Source: SIG440 sp045586925
GTDB lineage: Bacteria > Bacillota > Clostridia > Monoglobales > Monoglobaceae
Reading direction: 5' to 3'
Assembly (NCBI GenBank): GCA_045586925.1
Contig: JAZNBG010000026.1
Location: 45,484-109,483, forward strand
Length of the DNA: 64,000 nt
Part shown: positions 52,506 through 63,000 of the stretch, one piece after another
Layout: the number at the start of each line of letters is the position of its first letter
Numbering within the stretch: position 1 is the stretch's first letter
Translations under genes and position numbers: made by a program
The notes under the pieces: model-generated
Databases searched by the model: none
What the model saw: only the letters and a program-made list of their open reading frames with translations
What the model was told of the DNA's origin: nothing

Positions 52506-55500
52506 ATGAAGAAAATACTTTGTTCTTTGCTTTTGGCACTGTTGATGGTTTTCGGTGCAGTAGGTTGCTTTGCAGCCGAAGCTGAAACCGAAGACACATA
52601 TATATATATGAATTACGATTTTGACGACCACCGCGAGGGCGAGTTCCCCAAGCTCTTTGGCTATCACCACTATGCCTACAGTTTTTACCCTGAAAGAGCA
52701 CAGTGGAAGACAGCGCTCGACTCAGCGGCAGTTGCTACCAAAATCGAAAAAGACGGCAACAGTGACAACATAGCAGCAAAATTCAATGCTGACACAATTG
52801 ACGACGGCAATGACGCAATTGCACGTGCAATGCTTCATTATTACCCAATTAAGGACAAAGGCGTTATCAGCTTTTCCTTCCGTGTAGAAGATTTCAAGGT
52901 TGACAAAGTTATCAAAATTAACGGTAATCTGGATCAGCAAAGACAAATCAGCTATGCAGATAATACTAAAACTTATTGGGAATTTCTTAGAGTAAAATCT
53001 GACAAGGTTATATACAGAGGCGACAAAGAAATCGCAGCTGACATCAAAAAAGACACCTGGTACAGAATTGACTTTGTATTTGAGATTTCAACAGGCAAGG
53101 CAACAATCTACTTTGACGGAAAGCCAACAGATGTATCTTTGCCGTCAGGTACACGGAACATCAGCGAAGTTCAGTTTGACATTCCCGAGCTTTTTGACGG
53201 CGGCAACAGTGCGTGGTACATTGACGATTTGCTGATTTACGAGTCAGATAAATTGATTGACGATGCTATCCTTGACGCACAGTGGAAAAAGTATGAAGAC
53301 AGTATGTTCTACCCCGGTTATGAGTTCGAGGGTGTACGTTCGATGTTTTACAACTATATGGGCTTCCGCAAGGCAGAAGGCAAGATGTTTACAATTATAA
53401 ACACAGCAAAGCTCTTTGACGGTGCAAATATAGTTGACCTTCCCGCAAAGAGCTACACAAAGGACGACAAAATTATGCTTCCCCTCCGTGCCATTGCCGA
53501 GCACTACGGCGCACAAGTGGGCTGGGAGGAAGTCGGACAAAAGGTAACTCTCAGCTACAAGGGCAAAACACTGGCATTTACTCCGGGTGAAGAAATCTGT
53601 TATGTCAACGGCACACCCAATAGGCTCAGCGAACCCATTGAATTGGTTGACGGCGCTACGTGTATGAGCCTGGATATGTTGTTCAGCTTCTTAGAGAAGG
53701 AATATCACCTTGAAGGCGACATTTTATGGTTCGACGAGCCAAACAAATTCGACTGGCATATGCCCATTAACCCCGCAACAGGTGCCGAGTTTGCAACAAA
53801 CAGTAGTCGTGGTACAGTTGAAGAGGCTACTAACCGAGCCATCCTGTGGACCTTCCTTTATGAAAGACCATCACAGGAAGAGCTTGACACAGCCTTCAAA
53901 ACGGCTTCTCCCAACAACCAGCGTCCGCGTATCGGCTTCACACCCGAATCCCTTGCGGCATTTAAAGAGCAGGTAAAGGTTGAGCCACAGCTTCAGACCA
54001 TCCTTGCATCTCTTTTCAAGAGTGCTGACGATCTAATCGGCAAGCCTTTGATTGAATACAAAATGCACGACGGTAAACGTTTCGGTGGTATCGGTACAGT
54101 TGGTGGCTATTGCGAAACTCTGGCAACGGCTTATCTTTTAAGTGATGATGCCGAGCAAAAGGCTCGCTATAAGGCAGAAATCTGGCGCCATTTTGAGCAT
54201 ATCGGAAACCCCGAGATGCTGCCCGACTGGATGATGCAGTCAAACTCAGCTCTTGGTAACGGCGACGGCTCATATGGCATAGCCATAGCATTTGACTGGG
54301 TTGACTGGACAGATGAAGAACGCGAGTTCATCGTTGATATGTGCAAACGCAACATCTTTGACGATACAATTCACGTAATGACCTGCCCCCTTTATTATGC
54401 AAACCACGCAAATGCATACGGTATAGGTAACCAGGCTCTGATTACCCCCGGCGGCTTCTCAATTCTGGCAACCTCAATGTACGAATACGACCCCGAATAC
54501 TTCAACGACATTGTTCGCGGTTGTATGCGTGGTAATGAGGGCGGCTTTATTGAATACTTCCCCAACGGCGAGTATGTCGAAGGTATCTCCTACTGGCGTT
54601 ATGCAGGCGCACGCTTCCCGCAACTTCTCAAGGGATGGCAGACAGCCTATGGCACCGACTGGGGCAGACTGGATGTTCCCGGTGTTATAGAAACCTCAAC
54701 CTTCCCCTTCCGTATGCGCGGTGCTCTTACCGCTTATGCCTTTGGTGACGGCCAGAGTGAAGAAGCGATTATTCCTTTGCAGCTCTATGTTGCCGACCAG
54801 ACAGGCAACAAATCCCTTGCACAGTACTACAAGGACTTTACCGGTAAATCGGCAGGCTGGTCTGCCCTTGTAAGCTGGACCCCCGACACAGCCGAATATA
54901 ATCAGGGACTTGAAGTTTATGACAAAGACGTACTTAACGAGTCAAACTCAACCCTTATTCTTAAAACAGGCTGGTCAAAAGCCGACACTGCGGTTGCCCT
55001 TCACGGCGGCACCTCCAGTGACCCACACGGTCATGCAGGCGACCCCGGCTCTATTCAGTTTGATATGAGCGGTGTTCGCTTTGGTATGGACCTCCCTCGT
55101 GAAGCTTACAACCTTCGTGACCTTGGTCACTATGACAAGTCAAGAGTAAAGGAATTCTGGCCCGACGGCTACTACCTCAGCGGCGGTTACTACTATCGTA
55201 CCAAGGGCGAGGGTCACAACACGGTTGTTGCAAACCGTCAGTACACCAACTCTCTTGACCCCAGAACCACAAAAGCCATAGATTTGAACGGTGCAACCGA
55301 ATTTATCAAGACCGAGTTCAGCGATATTTCATCCTTCGGCTTGCTTGATATGACAGACACCAACGATATTTATCAGAGTGCTGTTCGTGGTGTTAAACTT
55401 GATAAGATTAACAACATTATCGAAATTCAGGACGATTTCACTGCAAAGCAGCCCACAGACTTCCTGTGGTCAATGCACACATATGCAGAGATTGAGGTTG

Positions 55501-56528
55501 CTGAAGATGGTAAATCTGCTATTCTTACACAGAATAACCAAAAGATTAAGGCAACAATCATCAACGATTGCGACTTCACCTTCGAGGTTCTGCCCGCAGC
55601 CTTTGACGAAACCTACGGCACATCCGTAAAACCGCCTTTTGAAACTCCCAACAAGCCTTACGGCAAGGACGACCCGTTCTACATCACACACGGTCAGGCA
55701 AGTGACGTTAAGGCAGAGGTAAGAAAGCTGGCGGTAAGAACAAAGAAGGATAAGGACATCAAGCACTTCAAGCTGGCAGTAACCTTCCAGCCATATATTG
55801 AGGGCAATATGCACACTCAGGAATATGTTTCGCTTGAATTGTGGAAGAATTCAAAAGTTAAGCGTCAGGTTCTTGACTCAGTATTGGTTGACGGCAAGCC
55901 GCTCGAGACCTTTGATCCTGAAAAGCTCAACTACCCGATTCAGATTCCTACCGAAAAAGATAGAATTCCTCAGATTTCTGCAACTGCTAAAAACTCAACA
56001 GTTCAGGTTGAAATTCAGCAGGCAACCACCGCACCGGGTACAACAGTTGTATTCCTTAAGCAAAACGGCGAAACTGTGGGAATGTATAACTTCGTTATCA
56101 CACCTATCAACGATACACGCAAGTTCCACAGCGACAAGCAGCTTCCGATTTTCGCTTATCAGGTAACATCCGAGCCTCAGGGCGAAAACCCCGCTGCTAA
56201 CCTCTTCGACGGCGACTTTGTATCCAAGTTTGCAACCGACGAACAGGGCGGTGCAGTAACTATGGACCTTGGAAGCGTTATCGAGGGCAACCTTAAGCTT
56301 AACATTGCGTGCCTCAGCGGTAACAAACGTACCGAGAACTTCAAGATTGAATACTCGCTTGACGGCGTTAACTTTACCGAGGCATTCAACGGCCACAACA
56401 GCGGTACAACCACAGACTTAGAACAGTTCGACATCTGCAACAAGGCAAGATACGTAAAAGTAAGCTTCTATGGCTCCAGCCAGGGCGCTTGGGTATCAGT
56501 AACCGAAATGTTCGTATCAAAAGAATGA
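52506..56528 (+). CDS. Secreted heparinase II/III-type protein with C-terminal F5/8-type domain
   Basis: A 1340-residue paralogue of the upstream protein, with the same order: signal peptide (ILCSLLLALLMVFGAVGCFA), jelly-roll-like region, copper-amine-oxidase-N-like part (about 310-415), toroid (GNQALITPGG, EYVEGISYWRYA) and heparinase II/III-type domain (HGHAGDPGSIQFDMSGV; GEGHNTVVANR). It adds about 220 residues: a beta-sandwich linker and an F5/8 type C (discoidin, CBM32-like) domain (NLFDGDFVSKFATDEQ to RYVKVSFYGSSQG). The start regions of both genes are nearly identical in DNA, showing tandem duplication. Likely a polysaccharide lyase; the substrate is unknown. Confidence 0.82.
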   Translation: MKKILCSLLLALLMVFGAVGCFAAEAETEDTYIYMNYDFDDHREGEFPKLFGYHHYAYSFYPERAQWKTALDSAAVATKIEKDGNSDNIAAKFNADTIDDGNDAIARAMLHYYPIKDKGVISFSFRVEDFKVDKVIKINGNLDQQRQISYADNTKTYWEFLRVKSDKVIYRGDKEIAADIKKDTWYRIDFVFEISTGKATIYFDGKPTDVSLPSGTRNISEVQFDIPELFDGGNSAWYIDDLLIYESDKLIDDAILDAQWKKYEDSMFYPGYEFEGVRSMFYNYMGFRKAEGKMFTIINTAKLFDGANIVDLPAKSYTKDDKIMLPLRAIAEHYGAQVGWEEVGQKVTLSYKGKTLAFTPGEEICYVNGTPNRLSEPIELVDGATCMSLDMLFSFLEKEYHLEGDILWFDEPNKFDWHMPINPATGAEFATNSSRGTVEEATNRAILWTFLYERPSQEELDTAFKTASPNNQRPRIGFTPESLAAFKEQVKVEPQLQTILASLFKSADDLIGKPLIEYKMHDGKRFGGIGTVGGYCETLATAYLLSDDAEQKARYKAEIWRHFEHIGNPEMLPDWMMQSNSALGNGDGSYGIAIAFDWVDWTDEEREFIVDMCKRNIFDDTIHVMTCPLYYANHANAYGIGNQALITPGGFSILATSMYEYDPEYFNDIVRGCMRGNEGGFIEYFPNGEYVEGISYWRYAGARFPQLLKGWQTAYGTDWGRLDVPGVIETSTFPFRMRGALTAYAFGDGQSEEAIIPLQLYVADQTGNKSLAQYYKDFTGKSAGWSALVSWTPDTAEYNQGLEVYDKDVLNESNSTLILKTGWSKADTAVALHGGTSSDPHGHAGDPGSIQFDMSGVRFGMDLPREAYNLRDLGHYDKSRVKEFWPDGYYLSGGYYYRTKGEGHNTVVANRQYTNSLDPRTTKAIDLNGATEFIKTEFSDISSFGLLDMTDTNDIYQSAVRGVKLDKINNIIEIQDDFTAKQPTDFLWSMHTYAEIEVAEDGKSAILTQNNQKIKATIINDCDFTFEVLPAAFDETYGTSVKPPFETPNKPYGKDDPFYITHGQASDVKAEVRKLAVRTKKDKDIKHFKLAVTFQPYIEGNMHTQEYVSLELWKNSKVKRQVLDSVLVDGKPLETFDPEKLNYPIQIPTEKDRIPQISATAKNSTVQVEIQQATTAPGTTVVFLKQNGETVGMYNFVITPINDTRKFHSDKQLPIFAYQVTSEPQGENPAANLFDGDFVSKFATDEQGGAVTMDLGSVIEGNLKLNIACLSGNKRTENFKIEYSLDGVNFTEAFNGHNSGTTTDLEQFDICNKARYVKVSFYGSSQGAWVSVTEMFVSKE

Positions 56529-56539
56529 GGTGAAATAAT

Positions 56540-59500
56540 ATGAAAAAAATATCAATACTTCTCATACTCTGTATGATAATCTCACTCCTCCCCGCACTGT
56601 CAGTCAGTGCGGCGGGTGAGTACTACCTTAAAGGTTTGTATGAAGGTGAAACAGTTGTAATTCAGCAGGAACCGACCAAAACAGTATATGTGGTTGACGC
56701 AGCGGCTGCCACAACAGCAGAACCCGCAAGCGGTGCGTACAAAATGAATATAAATCCCACAAATGTTGACAGGGTTGTGTTTACATTCAACGACAACGAT
56801 CCCGAAACAATTTATGGTACAATCTTTAGTTACACAATGGAATTTGACAGCATCGGAGCACAGACACTTAAATATGATGTGTACAAAAAAGGCAACAGCA
56901 CAGATGTTCCTGATGAAACCGAAACAATCACATTTAAAACAGTTGCAGGTACATTAAACGAAGCATCTACCGATGGTGTAATCGACTTCGAAAGCGGCAC
57001 AGCAGCAGACCTTGCAAAATTAATCGTTGCAAACGATGGTACAACCTACACCGATAAATATATAACCTTCTCTGTTGCAGACTGGAACGGCAGCAAGGCT
57101 TTTAAGGTAAGTACTGATTCCAGCACAAAGTCATCCTTTATGCAGCTTATCAGTGCACCAACCGACACAGGTCACAAGGTGCATTACTATGATTTTGATA
57201 TGTCAATGAACGGTGCATATTCAGTTGTAATGTACATTGCAGGTGCAGGATATACCAGCTCTTCAAGCCGCGATCAGCTTTTCAGAAACCGCAGCTTCAC
57301 AAAGCACAGCTCAAACTACACAACTGTTCCGGTAAGAATGGTCCTTGACTACAACTACGAAGAGGGCGGCGCACCTACAGCTGCTATCTACTTTGACGGC
57401 ATCGAGTGGGGCAGAATTAAGCTGGCTAACGCTATCACAGGCACACAGGACCCTGTTCCCAGCCTCTATATACAGTGCCGCAGCTTGTCTGCATACATCG
57501 ACAACTTCAGCTATGCTGTATATGATGTAAAGGAAGCTCCTTCATTCACAGGCGCATCAATCCCGGGTGGTGACAAGCCGGTTACTGTAGGGCTTGGCGA
57601 GGTTCGCTTTGCGGGTGACACATATCTCGTAGATGACCCTACAGAATTTGTTACTCTCAGCGAAAGAGCAAACGATAGTGACGGCGACTTTGTAGCATCC
57701 GACGCTCCTTATTTTGCAGTTGTTGATGAAGAAAGCGGAGAGCTTGTTGTTGTATTCGAAAATGACTTGGCAGAGGGCACAACCTACAAAATTGATATCA
57801 GCGGAGTTCCTGCGGATAAATACTTCAACTACAGCGACTACAGCTTTACCTTCCGTACTCTCAACCCGGGCGAAAATCCTCTTCCTGAGGTAGCTTTGGT
57901 ATCACCCATCGAGGGAACACGTTACTTCCCCAACGAGAGCAAAATTACACTCAGCGCCAGTGCAATAGATTCCCTTGACGGATATATAGCAAAGGTTGAA
58001 TTCTACGCTGATGGCGTGAAGGTTGGCGAGGCTACAGAAGGTGTTGATGACGTATACACATTTGAATGGGTACTTGATGATTCATTCGATCAGATAGAGC
58101 CAATTGCAATTACTGCAAAGGCAATAGATAACGAGGGCGGCGACACTGTATCAAGTGCTGTAAATGTAACAATCCGCAGCAAGGAGCTTCCCACAGTTAC
58201 AATCACAAGCCCCGCACAGGGCACACTTTACTATTCAAACATCGGCGGTGTAAGCTTTGATGTTAAGCCCACAATCGAATTTAAAAAGGAAGATACCGAT
58301 GGCACAATCAATTATGTAGATCTTTATGTTGATGGTGTGAAGAAAGAATTAGATGTATCTGCAGAATCATACACCTTAACCGAAGACCTTGCAGTTGGCG
58401 AACACACAATCATTGTTGAGGTTATGGACAATGACAATCAGTCAGCATTTGACAGTGTTGAGGTTTTGGTTGAGGAGCTTGGTAAGGCTGGTTATATCTT
58501 AAACGAAGATTACACATCAGAAGATTTGGTTTCAAAATGGCACAAGACAGGTGCAGCAGAATATGCATTTGTTGAGGGCGAAGGTGTGGTTATCTCTAAG
58601 CCTGAAGGCTCAACAACCGTTACAGGCACAGCACAGCGCACAATCGAACGTAACCTTAAGGACACAGAATTTATTGCAGACGTTAAGCTGTCATTTAAGG
58701 ATACAACCACCAAGAGAGTAGTTAAGCTTGGTGATGCAGAGATTGCAACATTTACCGAAGGCGGCAAAATCACCTTTGGCGGTGCAAATAAGGGCACATA
58801 TCAGGAAGGCGAAATCTATAACATTACAGCAGTTGTTGCCCCCGCTGAAGGCAAGGTTTATGCAATCGTAAACGGCACACAGATAGGTTCTGCAGCTGCA
58901 ACCTATACAGTTAACCCCAGAATCGGCGTTACTCACGAGGGCGCAGGCGAAACTGTGATTATTTCGGCAAGTGCATCACTTGTTGGTGCTGCTGTAGCAC
59001 CAACCGTTGTTGTAAACGGTCTGGAAATCACAGTTGGCTTTGCTGCAGGCGTTGACGAAGCAACCCTGGATGGCAATGTTATGCTTGTTGATTCACAAGG
59101 CAATGCAGTAGACCTTAAATATGCAAACGGCGTATTTACAGTTAACGAAGTTTTGAAATATACCGAAACTTATAAGGTACGTGTTCTTGACAATGTTCGT
59201 GATATCAACGGTATGGGCTATAACGGAGCATACGAGACAGCCTTCACCGTACCCGAACCTTCAACCGTAGTAGCTGATGTAAGCGGCTCGGTATCAGGCA
59301 CTACTGCAACATTGTCGGTTGACTTCGTTGGTGCTGATGAAACAAAACCTGTTATTCTGGTTTGTGCAGCATACAAAGACAACAAGATGGTTGCATATGA
59401 CACAAAAGAACTTACCAGCAATGCAGCAGCAGAAGGCGTAACCCTTGATTTGACAGGTATTGTCGAAGGTGCTGTTGTCGAGGCATTCGTGGTTGACACA

Positions 59501-59542
59501 AGCCTGAATTCTGTAAGCGATAAGATTTTAGTAATAGAATAA
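56540..59542 (+). CDS. Large modular secreted protein with Ig-like and KVHYYDFD domains
   Basis: A 1000-residue protein with a signal peptide (ISILLILCMIISLLPALSVSA). Residues about 28-340 form a module: YYLKGLYEGETVV start, then a beta domain with GHKVHYYDFDMS and an IDNFSYAVYDV end. The same module occurs twice in the protein at 60023. It is followed by Ig-like repeats (LPEVALVSPIEGTRYFPN; LPTVTITSPAQGTLYYSN), a jelly-roll-like part and more beta domains. No catalytic or wall-anchoring motif is visible. It begins 11 bp after the previous gene (GAGGTG). Probably a glycan-binding or scaffold protein of the surface system. Confidence 0.7.
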   Translation: MKKISILLILCMIISLLPALSVSAAGEYYLKGLYEGETVVIQQEPTKTVYVVDAAAATTAEPASGAYKMNINPTNVDRVVFTFNDNDPETIYGTIFSYTMEFDSIGAQTLKYDVYKKGNSTDVPDETETITFKTVAGTLNEASTDGVIDFESGTAADLAKLIVANDGTTYTDKYITFSVADWNGSKAFKVSTDSSTKSSFMQLISAPTDTGHKVHYYDFDMSMNGAYSVVMYIAGAGYTSSSSRDQLFRNRSFTKHSSNYTTVPVRMVLDYNYEEGGAPTAAIYFDGIEWGRIKLANAITGTQDPVPSLYIQCRSLSAYIDNFSYAVYDVKEAPSFTGASIPGGDKPVTVGLGEVRFAGDTYLVDDPTEFVTLSERANDSDGDFVASDAPYFAVVDEESGELVVVFENDLAEGTTYKIDISGVPADKYFNYSDYSFTFRTLNPGENPLPEVALVSPIEGTRYFPNESKITLSASAIDSLDGYIAKVEFYADGVKVGEATEGVDDVYTFEWVLDDSFDQIEPIAITAKAIDNEGGDTVSSAVNVTIRSKELPTVTITSPAQGTLYYSNIGGVSFDVKPTIEFKKEDTDGTINYVDLYVDGVKKELDVSAESYTLTEDLAVGEHTIIVEVMDNDNQSAFDSVEVLVEELGKAGYILNEDYTSEDLVSKWHKTGAAEYAFVEGEGVVISKPEGSTTVTGTAQRTIERNLKDTEFIADVKLSFKDTTTKRVVKLGDAEIATFTEGGKITFGGANKGTYQEGEIYNITAVVAPAEGKVYAIVNGTQIGSAAATYTVNPRIGVTHEGAGETVIISASASLVGAAVAPTVVVNGLEITVGFAAGVDEATLDGNVMLVDSQGNAVDLKYANGVFTVNEVLKYTETYKVRVLDNVRDINGMGYNGAYETAFTVPEPSTVVADVSGSVSGTTATLSVDFVGADETKPVILVCAAYKDNKMVAYDTKELTSNAAAEGVTLDLTGIVEGAVVEAFVVDTSLNSVSDKILVIE

Positions 59543-60022
59543 TACTTGCAAAAAATTAATGCTTGTAAAAGGAAATTTGAAAAAGCAGGCGGCAAATAAA
59601 AAACAGGGTTCAAATGTAAGAAAATTTAAAGCGGGTCTGACGGAAAACATCCCCTCCGTATGACTCAAGGTTAAGAAGCTACATTTGTTGTCCCCACCCT
59701 GATTTTTAAGGAGAAGCCTTCCCCTTGAACAACCACTGATTAAATCGGATTTTTTTGAAACAATCCTCCCGTCAGCCTTCGGCTGCCACCCTCCTTTACA
59801 CAAGGAGGGCTTAACGATGCGGTTTACAAGCCTCCCTTGCCTAAAGGGAGGGGGACCACGCAAAGCGTGGTGGAGGGATTGTGAGGTGCAAAATCGCAGA
59901 TTTTGGCGGTGGGCTAGCATACAACTTGAGGAGAAGGCAAGGATCACATCTGCACACAACCCGTACCTTTTACAAACAAATAATTTTCTAAATAAAAATT
60001 TAAATAGGAGGACTTATAAAAA
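59543..60022. other. Intergenic region with repeat copy 2 and no gene
   Basis: This 480-bp gap holds the MITE-like repeat at 59760-59882 and, just before 60023, AGGAGG for the next gene. No convincing ORF, promoter or strong terminator is seen in 59543-59759. The presence of repeats here and at 52271 suggests the operon has been interrupted by small insertions. Confidence 0.55.
59760..59882. repeat. MITE-like hairpin repeat, copy 2
   Basis: AATCCTCCCGTCAGCC start and GGTGGAGGGATT end form inverted termini. Inside are CAGCC/GGCTG, CCCTCC/GGAGGG, CCTCCCTT/AAGGGAGG and CCACGC/GCGTGG hairpins. Same family as 52271-52382. Confidence 0.7.
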
Positions 60023-63000
60023 ATGAAAAGATTTTTAAGCATGGTTTTAACTCTTGCTCTTGTTCTCACAACATTAGTTATTCCTGCAGCAGCAACCGAA
60101 ACTGCAGTAGCTGTTGACATCACATCAATTACCAACGGCGAAACCTTTGCAGCAGGCGGCAATGTTAAGCTGGCTGCAGATGCATCAGGTCTTGAAAATG
60201 TAAAGAACATAGACTTTTATGCAAACGGCGCAAAGCTCCCCGGTACAATCGTAGGTAACAAAGGCGAATTCACATGGTATGACCTTTCCGAAGGTGTTTA
60301 TGACATCACCACCAAAGTTACATACAACTATGACAATGCAACCGCTTGGGGCAATGAAACTGTAAGAGTCGTTGCTGTGCCTGCGGATACATCAAAAATT
60401 ACCCGTCTCTGGCCTGATGGCGGCGCTTTGACAGGTGACAACAATGCTGTAATGAGCACAGATTATGCAATGTTTGGCACAGAATCACTTAAGGTTATTC
60501 CCGGCGCTTCACAAACAACTCTGCGCTTTGACAGAACTCCCGATATTGCACGTACATTTAAATACATTGTTGTTGACGTGTATTCACCTGAAACCATCGA
60601 GGGTTTGACTGTAGGAAGCAATTCACCTGCATCAGGCTTGAGCCGTACCGGTGCAAGAATGGTAGACAACACTTCTACACGTGCATATAACGCATCTAAC
60701 GATGGCAATTTTGTAATAGAAAAGGGCTTCAACCGTTTCCGCACTCAAAATTGCGACTACGACGGTTCAGGTTCTATTGACTTTTTGGATTGGATTACCT
60801 TTGGTTTTGGTTTGGCTCCCGAAGACAACACAAAACCCATTTATATCACCGGTATTTATGGTGTAAACGCAAGCAGCGAAGTGATACCTGTGGCAACTGC
60901 TGAAATCGGTGATGCTGCAACAAATGTATGCAATGCACTGGAAACATACCGTATCAACTTTGATAGCGCTATTTATCCCGACAGCACAAAGGCACCTGCA
61001 AAGGTTACTTATGATGTTGAAGGCGCAGCTACCGAGGTTGAAGGCGTAACCTATACCTATGGTACAGATTATGTTGACCTTCATTTGCCCGCATTGGCAA
61101 ACAACACAACCTATACAGTAAGTATCCCTGAAAATACAATTCTTTCATACTACTCAGGCGGCACAGCAGCTTATGTTGCTGCAACAAGCTTTACCTTTAC
61201 AACAAAGGATGATATTTGCGGCAGTGCAACACCTGTTGTAAAGATGAGTTATCCTGCTGCAGGAGCTACTGTTCTTACAGATACAGGTTTTGCAGCAAAG
61301 CTTGTTGCTCCCAACTCAACAATCACTGCTGTTAAGTTCTATAATGGTGAAACCGAGATTGCAGGTACAGTTACCGCAGGTACAGACGGCGAATACTGGT
61401 TCCAGCCTGAAACAGCTGCTCTTACAGCCGGCACAGCTACCGAGATTACCGTTAAGGTTATTGGCGAAGAAGATGCTGTTCTTGCTACAGCTTCTGCAAC
61501 CTACACAGGCGCAACAACACCCAGCTATTATGTAGAGGGTATCGGCGACGGTGACGTTATCGTTAAAACACACGAGGCTTCAAGAAAGATTAAGGTTATA
61601 GACAGCGCTTGGAAGAACTGGCTTAAGAATTATGTAACCAATGTATCCAAGATTGAAATCTGGAACAATGACGTTCTTCTTGACACTCTTGTTGGCGAAT
61701 ACGAATACGAGCTTGTATTTGGCGAAACTGTTGACAACAAGCTTGAAGTAAAGGTTTACGACGTATTTGGCGGTGTTCATTCATTTGTAAGCAACTACAA
61801 GGTATTAAGCGGCTTAAAGATTCCTAGCGAATCATATGAATTAACCTTTGACAATATTGAAGGAACTCCAACAAGCGCAGACCTTGCAGCTTTGTTCACC
61901 GGTGGCGAATATGGCTCAGCACTGTCATTCTCACTTGTAACACTTAACGGCAGCAATGCACTTAAGATAGAAAACGCAAGTGGCGGTGCTAAAGAAATAC
62001 CAATTAAAACTGCAAAATATAACACCGGACACAAGGTACACTATTACGAATTTGATATCACACCTGTAAGCCACAGTTATGGTAACACCTTCGGCGTAAG
62101 ACCCAATGGCGTTTCAGCAGGTACTACAGATGGTTTATTTGCTACAGCCGACTACGACTCTCCCAGCGGCACTACAGGCAGAAGCCGTGCTTTCTATCAG
62201 GGCCAAACCCAGAAGGTTCGCATTGCAATTGACTACAACTATGCAGAAGGCAATGCACCAACAGCTATTATTTGGAGAAATGGCGACGAATTAAAGCGTG
62301 TTGACCTTGTAAACACACAGGAAGCAAACTTCTATAATCCTACTCTGGTTATTAATATGAACAAGAACAATTGTGCACTTCAGTTGGATAACATCAAGTA
62401 CTCTGTATACGATGTTGCTCCTGAATATGCTGTAAAGGGCATCTATGAAGGCGCAACTATGGTTAAGGAAGAAGAAGCAACCAGAACAATTACCGTTGTA
62501 GACAAGGCTAATGCCGATGTGGTTTCAACTGCAGCAACAAAGATTTCTAAGGTTGAGTTCTATGTAGATGATGTTATGGTTCAGGATAGTGAATCCAACA
62601 CTTACACCCTTACAAACAACAGCTACGGCGCACATAAGCTTGAGGTGAAGGTTTATGATACCTTTAATCAGGAACATTCCTTTGTATACAACTACGATGT
62701 TGTTGAGGGTATAGAGAACACAACTTATTCAATTGAAGAGGACTTTGCTGAAGGTACAGATGCAGAATTGGCAAGTGTATTTAACACTGTTCACTCAAAT
62801 CACACATTATCTGCTAATAATGGTGGTGTAAAGGTGACAGCTAATGCATCCAGCAAGAACAGCCCCTTTAAAGCAGCGCCAACTGCTACAGGCCGCAAGG
62901 TACACTACTATGAATTTGACCTTTTAACAGCAGGCTACAGCCCTTCATTTAACGTGAATGGTACTGCATTGTTCAACACCTATACAGATGTTACAACCAA

